From contig JADDOH010023087.1 in assembly GCA_016648135.1 (NCBI GenBank), positions 1-64,000 of the forward strand: a stretch of DNA of 64,000 bases, written 5' to 3'. Positions within the stretch are counted from its first letter, which is position 1. Each line of letters opens with the position of its first letter. This document shows, piece by piece, positions 10,746 through 21,508 of this stretch. Made by a program: the position numbers and the translations under genes. The DNA is from Agrypnia vestita. Taxonomy: Eukaryota; Arthropoda; Insecta; Trichoptera; Phryganeidae. The notes below the pieces were generated by a model. It did no database searches and had not been told where the DNA came from. It saw only the letters and a program-made list of their open reading frames with translations.

Positions 10746-11794
10746 GGGGTAATTTGCTTGCCGGAGAGTAGATATCAAATATTCGAGATGATAATAAATT
10801 TATATTAAGAATAATATTAAGGACAAAACCCAAATCGGCGGACCCTAAAAGTAATATGTATTGACCTTATAAAGATGTAGACTAGTGGGGTTTTATTATA
10901 GAAACAATTAATTATTTAACAACAACAAGTGGACAAGTGGTTGCTTCATGGGTTTGTTAAAACTTATAAATGCATGGAATCCTAGATTCAAAGCTTAATC
11001 CCGGTATTTCGGATAAATATAAGAATATGTAACATCGGAAAATAACGGGTAACGGTTTTTATGAAAAATATCGGTGCGTATAATCATTAGAGTATGATCA
11101 TTAGAATTAGAGTTTAGTTTCGATGACCCGGGTAAGTACGGATGCGTAAGACGGAAATAAGGACTATGTTACAGTATTATTAAGATACAAGAATACTTAC
11201 AATTGTCGAGCTAGAGTCTAATTCCGGTATCTCGAGGAATATAAATTTGAAGAAAAGAAAATAATGTCTAGTTTCGGTTTGATTAAAGTATATAGGTACA
11301 CCGTGTAGTTGCAGAGGCTGGATACTAAGCCCCAGCTACGGAAACTTATAAACGCGTAATGGCAGGATCAAAGGTTAGGTCGCGAACTATAGTTAATTAG
11401 GGGCCTGTGAATCGTATGCGCGTGCAAGGCAAGTGTCCGCAATCCTTAGGTATAAAGTGAGGTACATAAAGTGAAACTACGATGCACTGGAATGGATATA
11501 ATCGGCGGCAGATGGGTAAGTCATGTCATCCTCTTTCCGTTTTGAGATTATAACGATATATAAAGGTGGCGCACGATTAAGAAGAATGGTCTCGGGTTCG
11601 ACACCCCAGACAGAGACGGAAGAAGCGCCGACAGTGAAATCTAACCCCTGTACCGTAAACTTTACACATGTTTATCCACAGGTGTTTGCATGTTGAATCC
11701 GTACTGACCATAATAGGGGCGAATTAATTTGCCAAATTAACCCTTCTCTGCATGTGTGTGAACTTCCAGGGATCGGGCGGCTCGTGTGCTCGAC
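10746..11794. other. No gene seen; isolated pol III B-box-like motif
   Basis: A motif matching a tRNA-type B box (GGGTTCGACACC, ~11595) is present without a cloverleaf or A box at a sensible distance, so I do not call a tRNA or SINE. The remainder is unremarkable. Confidence 0.4.
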
Positions 11795-12215
11795 GCCGAA
11801 CTTATTTATTTACTTCTATTTATTTATTTAATTGATTGAGTGATTGAATAATTAATTAATTAATTAGGTATTTATTTGTCTATTCATATATATATATTTA
11901 TTTATTTGTTTATTTATTTATTTTTCATTCAGTCATTCATTCATTTATTTATTCATCTATTTATAAATTATTTATTTATCTATTTATTTATTTAATTGAT
12001 TGATTGATTGATTAGTTAATTAATTATATATTTATTTATTCATTTATTTGTTGATTGACTGATTTATTAATTAATTAATAATATATTTATTTATTTATTC
12101 ATTTGTTTAATTACTTATTAATTTATTAATTGATTAATTAATTAATTTATTTATTTATTTATCAATTTATTTATTTATATATTTATTTATTTACGTACTC
12201 ATACGTCTGTGCATC
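11795..12215 (+). repeat. TTTA/TTGA low-complexity block
   Basis: Near-continuous TTTATTTA, TTAATTAA and TTGATTGA short motifs with no unique sequence, ending in a G run (about 12220-12231). Confidence 0.9.
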
Positions 12216-12244
12216 GTCGGGGGGGGGGGGGATAGTCAGATCAG

Positions 12245-13560
12245 CATCGCCACCATCATCACCGAATGCCGTGTCCCAACTATATACCACGCGCCAAATT
12301 ACATCACCGTCACTGAACGCCGCGTTCCGATTACACACTACTCGCTATGTTACGTCGTCGCCACCGATCGCCGCGTTCCAGTTATATATCGTCAGGAGAC
12401 GTTCCCATAGCATCATCATCATCATCATCATTAGCAGTGTCCCAGTTATATATAGTCAGGAAGCGTTTCGATAGTCATCATCATCATCATCATTAGCAGT
12501 GTCCCAGTTATATATAGTCAGGAGGCGTTTCGATAGCATCATCATCATCATCATCAGTAGCGGTGTCCCAGTTATATATAGTCAGGAGGCGTTTCGATAG
12601 CATCATCATCATCATCATCATTAGCAGTGTCCCAGTTATATATAGTCAGGAGGCGTTTCGATAGCATCATCATCATCACCATCATTAGCAGTGTCCCAGT
12701 TATATATCGTCAGGAAACGTTTCGATAGTATCATCAACATCATCATCGTTAGCAGTGTCCCAATTATATATCGTCAGGAGGCGTTTCGGTAGTATCATCA
12801 TCACCATTAGCGGTGGTTCAGCTATATACCGTCAGGAGGCGTTTCGATAGCATCATCAACATCATCATCATTAGCAGTGTCCCAGTTGTATATCGTCAGG
12901 AGACGTTTCAATAGTATCATCATCATCATCTTCATTAGCGGTGTTCCAGTCATATACAGTCAGGAGGCGTTCCGATAGTATCATCATCATCATTAGCGGT
13001 GTTTCAGATATATATCGTCGGGAGACGTCGCGATAGTATCATCATCATCATCATCATCACTAGCGGTGGTTCAGCTTTATATCGTCAGGAGGCGTTTCGA
13101 TAGTATCATCAACATCATCATCATTAGCAGTTTCCCAGTTATATACTGTCAGGAGACGTTTCAATAGCATCATCATCATCACCATCATTAGCAGTGTCCC
13201 AGTTGTATATAGTCAGGAGGCGTTTCGATAGTATCATCATCATCATCATCATTAGCGGTGTCCCAGTTATATATCGTCAGGAGACGTTTCGATAGTATCA
13301 TCAACATCATCATCATAGCAGTGTCCCAGTTATATATCGTCAGGAGGTGTTTCAATAGTTCATCATCATCATCATCATTAGCAGTGTCCCAGTTATATAT
13401 AGCCAGGAGGCGTTTCGATAGTACCATCATCATCATCATTAGCGGTGTTTCAGCTATATATCGTCAGGAGACGTTACGATAGTATCATCATCATCACTAG
13501 CGGTGGTTCAGCTATATATCATCAGGAGACGTTTCGATAGTGACAACATCATCTTCATCA
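12245..13560 (+). repeat. Minisatellite, ~64-bp unit (about 20 copies) with embedded (ATC)n
   Basis: The anchor GTCAGGAGGCGTTTCGATAG recurs near 12391, 12455, 12517, 12581, 12645, 12709, 12773, 12831, 12895, 12959, 13017, 13084, 13148, 13212, 13275, 13339, 13402, 13463 and 13520. Spacing is mostly 63-64 bp (range 57-67). Each unit reads anchor, then a run of ATC triplets of variable number, then TTAGCAGTGTCCCAGTTATA. Length changes come mainly from the triplet run. Open frames through it encode Asp/Met or Ile/Ser runs and are artefacts. Copies at both edges are more diverged. Confidence 0.95.
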
Positions 13561-15940
13561 GTGATGGCAGGGTTCCAGTTACACATCAGTCGGAGAAAAT
13601 TAGGCAGATCCCATCATCATCGATGGCAGGATTCTAGCTGTACACCATTTGGAGAAAATACACCGACATCCCTGGCCAGGGGCTAGGCATATCCCTACTG
13701 TCCAGATCCACCTTTCCATCTACTAATACGAGGGGTCATGGCCTCGTGAAACCACATGGCAACCAACCATTACAAGTATTTATTTATGTATTGTATATGT
13801 AAGTATATGTATGTATATTATATTTTATTAGTATGTATCTATTCGTACGTAGTGTATGAGGGGGCTCTTCACGGGTGGCACAACACCCGTGCGGATGTCT
13901 TCCCTCGTCTGGAATGGATTGAACGTATTGATGCATATCAGATTATAATAAGTACTACCTGGGAGGGTGGTTGCAGTCACTGTAGTGTCGCGAATGGCCA
14001 ATGGGCTGCAGTTGCTCACAGGCGAGGGTTGGGGAGCCTAGGAAACTCCCCTTCCCCACTCGCATATTTTTGACTTGACAGGTGGCCCGGGACCATCTTT
14101 ACAGTAGCTTCAGTATATATACCGTAGTTTAACTTAGTTTAACCTGGAGGAGTTGGAATTCGGGGGGCAAACTGGCTCTGAGCCCGGACGCCAGACACTG
14201 ACGCGAGGGATGGTGCGGTACTTTGCACAGAAGAGGCCCAACATGAAAAGGCGCATCCAGGCTCAGGTCAACGTATCCGGAACTCGTGTCGGGAGAAGGG
14301 GGATGGGATCAGTCACCGATGAGCCTTTGGGTATGGAGGGGCCGAATTTAAAGCAAACACATTTTCCGCGTACACATACATTTGCACATACCTTCCCACA
14401 CCCCCTTTATCCACTAGAACCCAACGTACCACTAGAATGAGACATAGGGCCAGATACAGGTGACGGAACTTAGGCCGGCTAGTAAATAAACGTAACAATG
14501 TAATTGATATAAAGATAATGCAGAGTAAATATAAAAGATCGTAAGGAATAAGCACAGCGAGATAACGGCGGAAGATAAAATTATTAATCAGCGAGGGCGT
14601 CGAAGACGGAATCATCCATAGGAGCGGCTACGAAGGACTCGAGGGCTTTCAGGGGATCTATGTACTCTATATGTGCATGCGCATGTGATAACGGCACGTT
14701 ACTAACCTTTCCAGTGGATGGCGGTCGATCCCATACAGGTAGGACAATGGGGGATCGAGCGGAGAGGGCGTGGGAGCAGAGGATCGCGCACTCTGGAAGC
14801 GCAGCTACACCAGATGCAGTGGTTTCAGTCCGTAGGAATGATAGGTAAATAATATAGGGCCACGGAACATAGTATGTTTAGCAATTGCACCGTAGGGCTT
14901 AATTGACGTGCTAGGTAGTTTTGTTTGCGTTTTCCATGAACATTCACGAACTTCATACCCCAGTATTTAATTTAAGTAAAGCTTGCGTTAGGGTTACCAC
15001 TAAACCAATTCATCCCCTATAGTTCGAAACAAAAAATTACACAACGTGAACTGGGGAGGTCTTGAATAAAGCGAGGGTGTTTGGAAATACTACGTTAAAA
15101 ACCGTAGAGCCTTCACCCGACGTAGATAGATAGCTTGTTTGCCTCTAACAAGGCGTAAACTCAGTTAGGAGTAGGATCGAGCTGAAAGGCGAAGAAGAGG
15201 ATCCATCACAAGATGCGAAAACGGAATGCGTGTTGCTTCAATTGGTTTGGCCAATGATAAATATGAAGAGATAGAGGCGGTGGTTGTGGCTGAATTGGAC
15301 TTCGGTATGATGAGGCCTACCAATCCTGTCCTCATAATCCTTTTTATCTCCAATTAATCCCACTCCGCCTACCTTCATTTAATATGCCTAACGACATTTG
15401 TCTTACCTACATATAATTCAAATTATTCCAAACGCCACGCCAATCTCGGTTCAATTGTTTTTGGTGAAAAAAGAAGTTACATATGATTCCGCGACTTGTG
15501 TCATCTACACGTATGAAGAATCCGCATTTATACCGCATCTACTAGAAATATCATATTGTAATACCGTAACTAGTATCTACGCGTGAAAAACTGCATATTA
15601 TTATAATTACCGCATTTGTGTTAAACCGTGGATTTTGTCATCTCGGTATTTTTACTTATTCAGCGACGCGAGTGGAGTGCGTCTGCAGAAGAACATTGAA
15701 GAAAAAGGCATCTCTGCACACTACACCAGCATCCAGTCTTTCCAAGGTAGGATCTCATCTTGTTTTGTCTACATTCATGCTACTATTGTCGTTTCTGTTT
15801 TTCTCCATTTGCCAACCAACTCAGACATCTCGCAAATATTATAATACCCGCGAATGAACGATTATCTCTACTGGAACAAATCTCAATGAACCTTTATTAT
15901 TATAATTATCGAATGTATTTATTTATTACAAACCGCTACA
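13561..15940. other. Mixed-composition spacer, no gene supported
   Basis: 13.85-14.40 kb is visibly GC-richer than its surroundings and has an 8-bp perfect hairpin (CACGGGTG/CACCCGTG near 13870). Short frames (13756-14073, 14153-14440, 14313-14615) show no domain. It could be the leader of another retroelement, but I cannot place a primer-binding site or LTR. 14.9-15.9 kb is AT-rich and featureless. Confidence 0.4.
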
Positions 15941-15947
15941 CCATCAA

Positions 15948-16000
15948 CAATCTTACTATTTTCAAAATAAGCTAGACGCTTTGATTATTAAAATTTCTGG
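15948..16000 (-). mobile_element. SINE 3'-end fragment
   Basis: About 50 bp (CTTACTATTTTCAAAATAAGCTAG and following) matches the 3' half of the tRNA-derived SINE seen complete at 18.2-18.4 kb. The tRNA-like head is missing. Confidence 0.5.
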
Positions 16001-16023
16001 AAAAGATATGTTGAGTTTATATA

Positions 16024-17307
16024 TTAGGTCCTTACGTATGAAATTGGCGTTTAGTATGGGAGGAACATAAAGCCGATTTTTTTTATTATAATATATTAAT
16101 TTAATCAAAGTATGTACCATTGCTATCTATGCACTTTTGCCATCTCATAGGTAGTTCATCGATCCCTTTACTAAAAAAACCATTCGGACGGGAATCAATA
16201 AAATCTTTGAAGGCGGTTTGGACTGCCCCATCGGAGTTGAATTTTTTCCTTTGCAAGAAGTTATCCAAATTTCGAAAAAAATGGTAATCTGTTGGGGCAA
16301 GGTCCGGAGAGTACGGTGGATGTCTTAGACATTCCAATTGAAGCTCCTCTAATTTGGTAGCCGTCTGTTGTGCAGTGTGTGGTCTAGCGTTATCATGAAG
16401 CAGCAGTGGCCTAGAGCGATTAACCAGCCTCGGTTGTTTAGCAGCTAGCTTTTCCATCATGGTTTGCAGTTGCTGACAATAGACATCTGCCGTAATCGTC
16501 TGGCCAGATTTAAGAAAGCTGTAGTGAACGACACCAGCACTAGTCCACCAAACGCTCACAAGTAACTTTTTTGGAGTCAATTTTCGCTTGGGGCATGGTT
16601 TGGCTGGTTCGGCAGGGTTCAGCCATTGCGATGAGCGCTTCCGATTATCGTACAGGATCCACTTTTCATCACAGGTAATGATTCGATTTAAAATCCCTTC
16701 ATTATTGTGCCGGTTGAGTAATGCAACGCAGCAGTCAACGCGCGTTTGTTGATTTGCTTCACTCAATTCGTGAGGTACCCACCTTTCAAGCTTTTTCACC
16801 TTACCAATTTGCTTCAAGTGGATTAAAACAGTTTTATCACTAACACCGCAGCCTGCAGCTAACTCGGATGTGGTTTGCGATGGATCCGCTTCCACAATAG
16901 CCTTCAATTCTTCATTATCAACTTTGGTCTCCGGCCGTCCACGGGGCTTGTTCTGCAGGTCGAAATTTCCAGAACGAAAACGTTGGAACCAAAAACGCAC
17001 TGTGTTTTCTTTTGCGGCACCGTCGCCATACACATCATTAATCCTTCGAGCCGTTTCTGCGGCACTGGTGCCACGGTGGAACTCGTACTCGTAAATAACG
17101 CGATATTTCAAGTTTTTCATTTTGTAAACTGAGTGACGCAAAGAAAAAACAATTGAGGAAAAAACAAATGAATTACAATTTTCAAAACACAAATACATGA
17201 GTAAATAGCTGTATAAATTTGGATTTGGAATTCCTAACCAAAGAGAAGATATTTGAGATCAAATTTGCCAGTACGGCAAAACACCAATTTCATATGTAAG
17301 GACCTAA
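16024..17307 (-). mobile_element. Full-length mariner transposon (1,284 bp)
   Basis: Terminal inverted repeats of ~28-30 bp begin TTAGGTCCTTACGTATGAAA on the left; the right end read inverted is TTAGGTCCTTACATATGAAA. TA dinucleotides flank both ends (16022-16023, 17308-17309), as expected of mariner target duplication. The length is typical of the family. One intact transposase frame fills the minus strand. A 758-bp deleted sister lies at 48.3-49.0 kb. Confidence 0.95.
16101..17120 (-). CDS. Mariner transposase, DD34D, intact (339 aa)
   Basis: Cut-and-paste transposase that binds the terminal repeats and cleaves DNA in the nucleus. I chose the ATG at 17120 (MKNLKYRVIY), which gives 339 residues, close to the usual ~345; an in-frame upstream ATG at 17198 would add 26 residues unlike the family. 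An N-terminal helix-turn-helix region (~20-50) and the family motif WVPHEL (~114-119) are present. The catalytic triad is D151 (ITCDEKW), D243 (LHDNARPH) and D278 (YSPDLAPTDYH), with 34 residues between the last two. No stop or frameshift is seen, so the copy may be active or recently active. Similarity to mori-type insect mariners is from memory. Confidence 0.95.
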   Translation of the reverse strand: MKNLKYRVIYEYEFHRGTSAAETARRINDVYGDGAAKENTVRFWFQRFRSGNFDLQNKPRGRPETKVDNEELKAIVEADPSQTTSELAAGCGVSDKTVLIHLKQIGKVKKLERWVPHELSEANQQTRVDCCVALLNRHNNEGILNRIITCDEKWILYDNRKRSSQWLNPAEPAKPCPKRKLTPKKLLVSVWWTSAGVVHYSFLKSGQTITADVYCQQLQTMMEKLAAKQPRLVNRSRPLLLHDNARPHTAQQTATKLEELQLECLRHPPYSPDLAPTDYHFFRNLDNFLQRKKFNSDGAVQTAFKDFIDSRPNGFFSKGIDELPMRWQKCIDSNGTYFD

Positions 17308-17309
17308 TA

Positions 17310-18200
17310 TTTGGACTGGTACTGAAAGACAACCAAATCTTTTTCTTAATTTCTTAAATAAACTACATAAAATGAATCAATTTACCAAAGAAATAAATTC
17401 TAGCATAAATTTCTTGGATTTGAATATTTCAATATCAATAGTTAATAATAAACTAAGTTATAGAACTAAATTCATCAACTCTCTCTATTTGACGGAAAAG
17501 ACAAGATTTCAGGTTGTTATGACCAAATATCCTAAAAAAATATAATGTTTCTTTAGATCCTTATATGGAAATACAAATATACTTAAATTTAAGAATAAAA
17601 CTACCAGAAATTTAAAATAATTTTAAAAAATTAACACATGTTTTAAATAGACATCATAAACACCAAAAACTGTGATCCAAATGTGAAGCTAGAGGAAGGA
17701 CTAGTAGAAATGGCGCATTAGACAAAAAGTAATCTCAAAATTGCATTCTGATAACTGCTTTACATAGGAATTCCTTGACAGTTCAAAGGGCGCAAGGAAG
17801 GGCCCAAGTGCTTTTCGGTCAAACGGTCGGTTTTCGTGGCAAACGCCCTTTTATCTTTCTTTTTTTCGTAATTATTGTCACACTTCCCTTTTTAAAATAT
17901 CAGTAACTAAGCTTAAAGTGGAAATTAGCACATGTCCTTTTGCCTGCCTTATAATAAGTTTAATTTGAGCATAAAGCCCTAAAAAAAACATTTCTGGTAA
18001 AATGTCCCTTATGCCCTTTTGGCTGAGGACCCTCGATATGTCATATCGAGGGTCAGACTACATAAAAGATACTGCAGGTCAGACTACATAAAATGATTTT
18101 TATTGATATTCTTCCATCAAATTAGCACAGGTGAACATATTGTTGACTATTATTAATGCATGATAGATAATATTTTATGTGTTTATTTTAAATAGGTAAA
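17310..18200. other. AT-rich spacer with a perfect palindrome
   Basis: No gene or known repeat. The 27-bp palindrome at 18028-18054 is listed separately. Confidence 0.4.
18028..18054. repeat. Perfect 13-bp-arm palindrome
   Basis: Arms GACCCTCGATATG and CATATCGAGGGTC flank a single T. The following bases carry a short direct repeat (GGTCAGACTACATAAAA twice). Possibly a transposon end; no partner was found. Confidence 0.7.
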
Positions 18201-18204
18201 TTTT

Positions 18205-18402
18205 TTTTTTTTTTTTTTTAAAAAAAATAGAGATGTGAACACGGAATACGTGTCACATCAATATTCTTACTATTTTCAAACTAAGCTAAGCGCTTGTACT
18301 ATGAAAATAGGACTAACTTGCTAGTCTGGAGTGAGGATCGAACCCGCAACCTTTGGATCACGAGGCCAGTGTCCTAACCACAAGACCAACAAGCTACTCA
18401 TT
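18205..18402 (-). mobile_element. tRNA-derived SINE, near complete
   Basis: Read on the minus strand, the head GTAGCTTGTTGGTCTTGTGG is followed by a B box GGTTCGATCC (18335-18344). The SINE body CTAGTCC-like/TTTTCATAGTAC..., AGCTTAG and ATATTGATGTGACACGTATTCC follows, with an A/T tail. Internal A and B boxes imply RNA polymerase III transcription; mobilisation needs LINE proteins. The same family occurs at 20.0, 53.8, 59.8 and 63.4 kb. Confidence 0.8.
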
Positions 18403-19419
18403 TGTATATATTTTTAAAAAGATTATCATATACCTGGACTTTTCATGTTCTTGGAATAAAAATGGCTTCACTTTTAAGACATTTAATAATATTCATATTT
18501 TATAATTATATTACATTATATATTATGTACATTAATAAGGAGATTATCAAATAGGCGTTTTAGTATTTTTTAATTAATACATTTTTTGTTTTCTTTGATT
18601 TTTTTCCAATAACCTACAATAATTACCTCCAATATGTTATGAAAAACTTTCTAGTAATACATCTAATGCTTTACAATTCTGTACTATTTTTACAATATTT
18701 ATAGCATTTGTTTTTAAAATCATTCATCTTATTTATATTCTTCATGTTCTCCAGCATCTCAACATATATTTTTACACCTCTCTACATTAGACAATTCTGT
18801 GTATACACTTTTTTCTTATAATGTAATCTTATGTTAATATTCCTACTTCTGGTATTATAGTCAAGCATATCACTATACACAAACCAAATGGTTAAAAGAA
18901 AATTTAAAAGGTATCTACCTGAAAAAGAGTAAACTGTTTAAATTGCAAAAAAATGAGAATATCCTTAAAAAATAATATTAAAACAAAAATAAATCGTAAA
19001 ATATAAATCGGGTGTAAAAAAATTACTTTTGCAATAATTTAAATCGTGTATTGAAACCGACACAATGACAAGCAAAATAGAAGTATGTACACTAAATGTA
19101 ATTATTTGCCTAAGTATTGATTTCTTTCTTTTCTTTTTAGTATGTATAATTCTTAGTGGAGCATTGTTAATTTATTTCTTCTTCATTACACAGCAGCAAT
19201 ATTGTTTCCAGTTATTCTGTGTGGACTGGCTTTTGATTTCATGCGGTTTAGTGTTTGTAATAGTTTATTTCCATTTATTTTTTCCAATTGGAACTTATTT
19301 ATATTATTTGTATTCTAGATTGTAATTTTGGTTTAGTTGCGGTATTAATTGATTAATATCGATAATACCCTTTATAAAATTTAGAATTCAACTCATACAC
19401 AGAAAGCGAGTGTTACCAT
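18403..19419. other. AT-rich spacer
   Basis: A hydrophobic 86-codon frame (19065-19325, real ATG) is built almost only of T-rich codons and has no signal I trust. Nothing else is seen. Confidence 0.4.
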
Positions 19420-19990
19420 AAAATCCCTCCTCTATCATATCGAAGATGCATACAAGATCTGTGTTATCTTTATAAAATCTTGAATAACTTGGTTGACTCG
19501 CCCTATTTATTAGAGCAAATAGGTTTAAGTTGTCCTACATACTCAACGCGTTCAAATAATTTATTTTACGCAAACTTTGGTAGGACTAACTACTTAAAAA
19601 ACTGCTTTGTAATTCGTTGCACCTCAAAATACAATATGTTAAATTCTACAAATAATCTAGACATTTTTACTGAAAATTTGCGTTTATTTAAAATGAAACT
19701 CCGTAATCTCATTTATGACTATTGATTTGATACTTCTTTAATTGAATACCATTCCGTCCCTCTCCCCACCCCTCCCATTTTATGCATTATCATAATTTAA
19801 ATCTTTGAAATATTTATTATTTATCACATATTCTTTATCACTGTTTTTTATTTAGTTTTTTTATTTTTTATTACCAGCTTCGAGGAAACTTTACTGGTCA
19901 TATTCACAAATATTTTTTTGACATTATATAAAAAAAATTAAAATTGTACTGTATGTTTCCCAAATAAAATAAAATAAAATTAAAAAAAAA
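19420..19990 (+). mobile_element. LINE 3' end (Jockey/CR1-like), C-terminal relic
   Basis: An 81-codon frame ending at 19725 matches the tail that follows the RT domain in Jockey/CR1-type proteins. It has a short Cys/Pro/Arg-containing segment (CPTYSTRSNNLFY) and an Arg-Thr-Asn-Tyr segment (GRTNYLKNCFVIRC). The 3' UTR ends in AATAAAATAAAATAAAA and poly-A near 19985, the usual LINE terminus. The 5' part is missing (truncated copy). A SINE abuts the tail. Confidence 0.7.
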
Positions 19991-19997
19991 AAAATTG

Positions 19998-20158
19998 GGT
20001 AGTGTTGGTGTCGTGGTCATGACGCACGCCTAGTGATCTAGCGGTCAATGGTTCGAGCCCCATTCAGCAAGTTTCATAGCACAAGCATTTAGCTTGGTTG
20101 GAAAATAGTAAGAATATTGATGCGACATGTATTGTGTTCGCATATCTTTTTAAAAAAT
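19998..20158 (+). mobile_element. tRNA-derived SINE
   Basis: Head GTAGTGTTGGTGTCGTGGTC with the A-box region, B box GGTTCGAGCCCC near 20050, and body ending TAGTAAGAATATTGATGCGA. It starts directly after a LINE A-rich tail. Confidence 0.8.
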
Positions 20159-20317
20159 AATTATAATGCTTTTACCTATGTTCACATTATTTTTTACATC
20201 GTTTTAGAATTGTATTTTCGGATCTTATTTCTCGTGTTTAATTCATCTTCAGTACATTTTTGATGGTTCGCCACATTTTTTGGGATCGTTTGATGCGTAA
20301 ACACACGATCTTTTATT

Positions 20318-20426
20318 TTTCCTTCGATCATGAATAATTGCACTAGGAACATGAAAATTATTTCTCTCCAGTATGCTTAAGCCCATGTAAATTTTAGTCT
20401 GAATTCAGATTGCACGAAAAATTGCA
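20318..20426 (-). pseudogene. Two decayed C2H2 fingers after the zinc-finger stop codon
   Basis: Reading on past the stop of the zinc-finger gene in the same frame gives a CNFSCNLNSD-like and then an FSCS-CNYS-like finger with linker HTGEK. They are broken by at least three further stops. The protein was once longer at its C-terminus. Confidence 0.75.
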
Positions 20427-21508
20427 TTATGAATGTGACAACAGTTTCTCCGCAATGTGCGTAAGAGCATGTCTTTTTAAAACTGATTTCTGACTGCACG
20501 AATAATCGCACTGTGAACATGAAAATAGTTTTTCTCCAGTGTGCTTAAGCAAATGTATCTGAAAATTTGATTTGTAATTGCACGAATAATTGCACTGTGA
20601 ACATGAAAAGAGTTTCTCTACATTATGCGCAAGAGCATGTCTTTGTAAGCTTGACTTCTGATAACACGAATAAATGCACTGTGAACATGAAAATAGTCTA
20701 TCTCCAGTGTGATTAAGCATGTGTACTTTTAATGACGATTTACGATCGCACGAATAATTGCACTGCAAACATGAAAATTGTTTTTCTCCAGCATGCTTCA
20801 GCACATGTAATTTAAGATTTGTTTTATAATTGCACGAATAATTGCACTGCGAACATGAAAACAGTTTCTGTCCAATGTGTGTTAGAGCATGTATTCTTAA
20901 GCTTGACTTATGATTGCACGAATAATCGCACTGTGAACATGAAAACAGTTTTTCTGCATTATGCGTAAGAGCGTGTATTCTTAAGCTTGATTTCTGATTG
21001 CACGAATAATTACACTGTGAACATGAAAACAGTTTCTCTGCACTATGCGTTAAAACATGATTTTTGAAATGTGATTTCTGATTGCACGAATAACTGCACT
21101 GTGAACACGAAAATAGTTTCTCTCCGGTGTGCTTAAGCATGTGTACTTTTAGGTTTGATTTATGGATGCATGAATAATTGCACTGTGGACATGAAAATAG
21201 TTTTTCACCAGTGTGCTTACGCATATGTTTTTGTAAGTTTGATTTCTGATTGCATGAATAGTTGCACTGTGAACACGAAAAAGGTTTCATTCCAGTATGT
21301 GAGAGTTCGTGAATTCTGACGGAAGCCCTCTGCTTGCCCGTGTACGGGCACTGAGAACATGAAAACACCTTCCTGCCAGCCGGAGAAAGCGTGCACGTTC
21401 TTGAGGAGTCTTTAGCGTTAAAAACTGTCATCAATTCCGGCTGCTTTCCAGAGGTAGGCGAAGAAACAGTTGGATTTACCGAAAACGAATCTTGTATTCC
21501 CAATACAC
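20427..21508 (-). CDS. Zinc-finger exon 3: eleven C2H2 fingers
   Basis: The acceptor (TTTTCATTGCAG) is at 21510-21509. After a ~45-residue Ser/Thr/Pro-containing leader come eleven fingers, C-x2-C-x12-H-x3-H, each 28 residues apart. Most have the near-constant FSCSQCNYSCN start, including an extra Cys, and HTGEKL-like linkers. The strong similarity between fingers suggests repeated internal duplication or conversion. The stop falls where a twelfth finger would begin (LLSHS). No ATG opens this exon, so an upstream exon is required. Confidence 0.93.

Noticed and set aside
11585..11625. Isolated B-box GGGTTCGACACC as a tRNA or SINE
   Set aside because: No cloverleaf, no A box at proper spacing and no SINE body.
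13188..13439. Open frame with Asp runs on the minus strand
   Set aside because: Direct translation of the minisatellite triplets; the frame only stays open because some units are 63 bp.
12245..13560. CRISPR-like look: regular short repeats with variable intervals
   Set aside because: The intervals are not unique spacers but a variable ATC run plus a second conserved block, the genome is eukaryotic, and no cas-like gene is near.
16870..17132. Plus-strand frames within the mariner
   Set aside because: Antisense of the transposase gene.
18335..18390. tRNA gene candidates with A and B boxes (also at 20.0, 53.8, 59.8, 63.4 kb)
   Set aside because: All share a long non-tRNA body and several have degenerate B boxes, so they are SINE copies and not tRNA genes.
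19065..19325. Hydrophobic 86-residue frame that could suggest a membrane protein
   Set aside because: Hydrophobicity follows from T-rich DNA; no start context or homologue evidence, and many similar frames occur in this AT-rich stretch.
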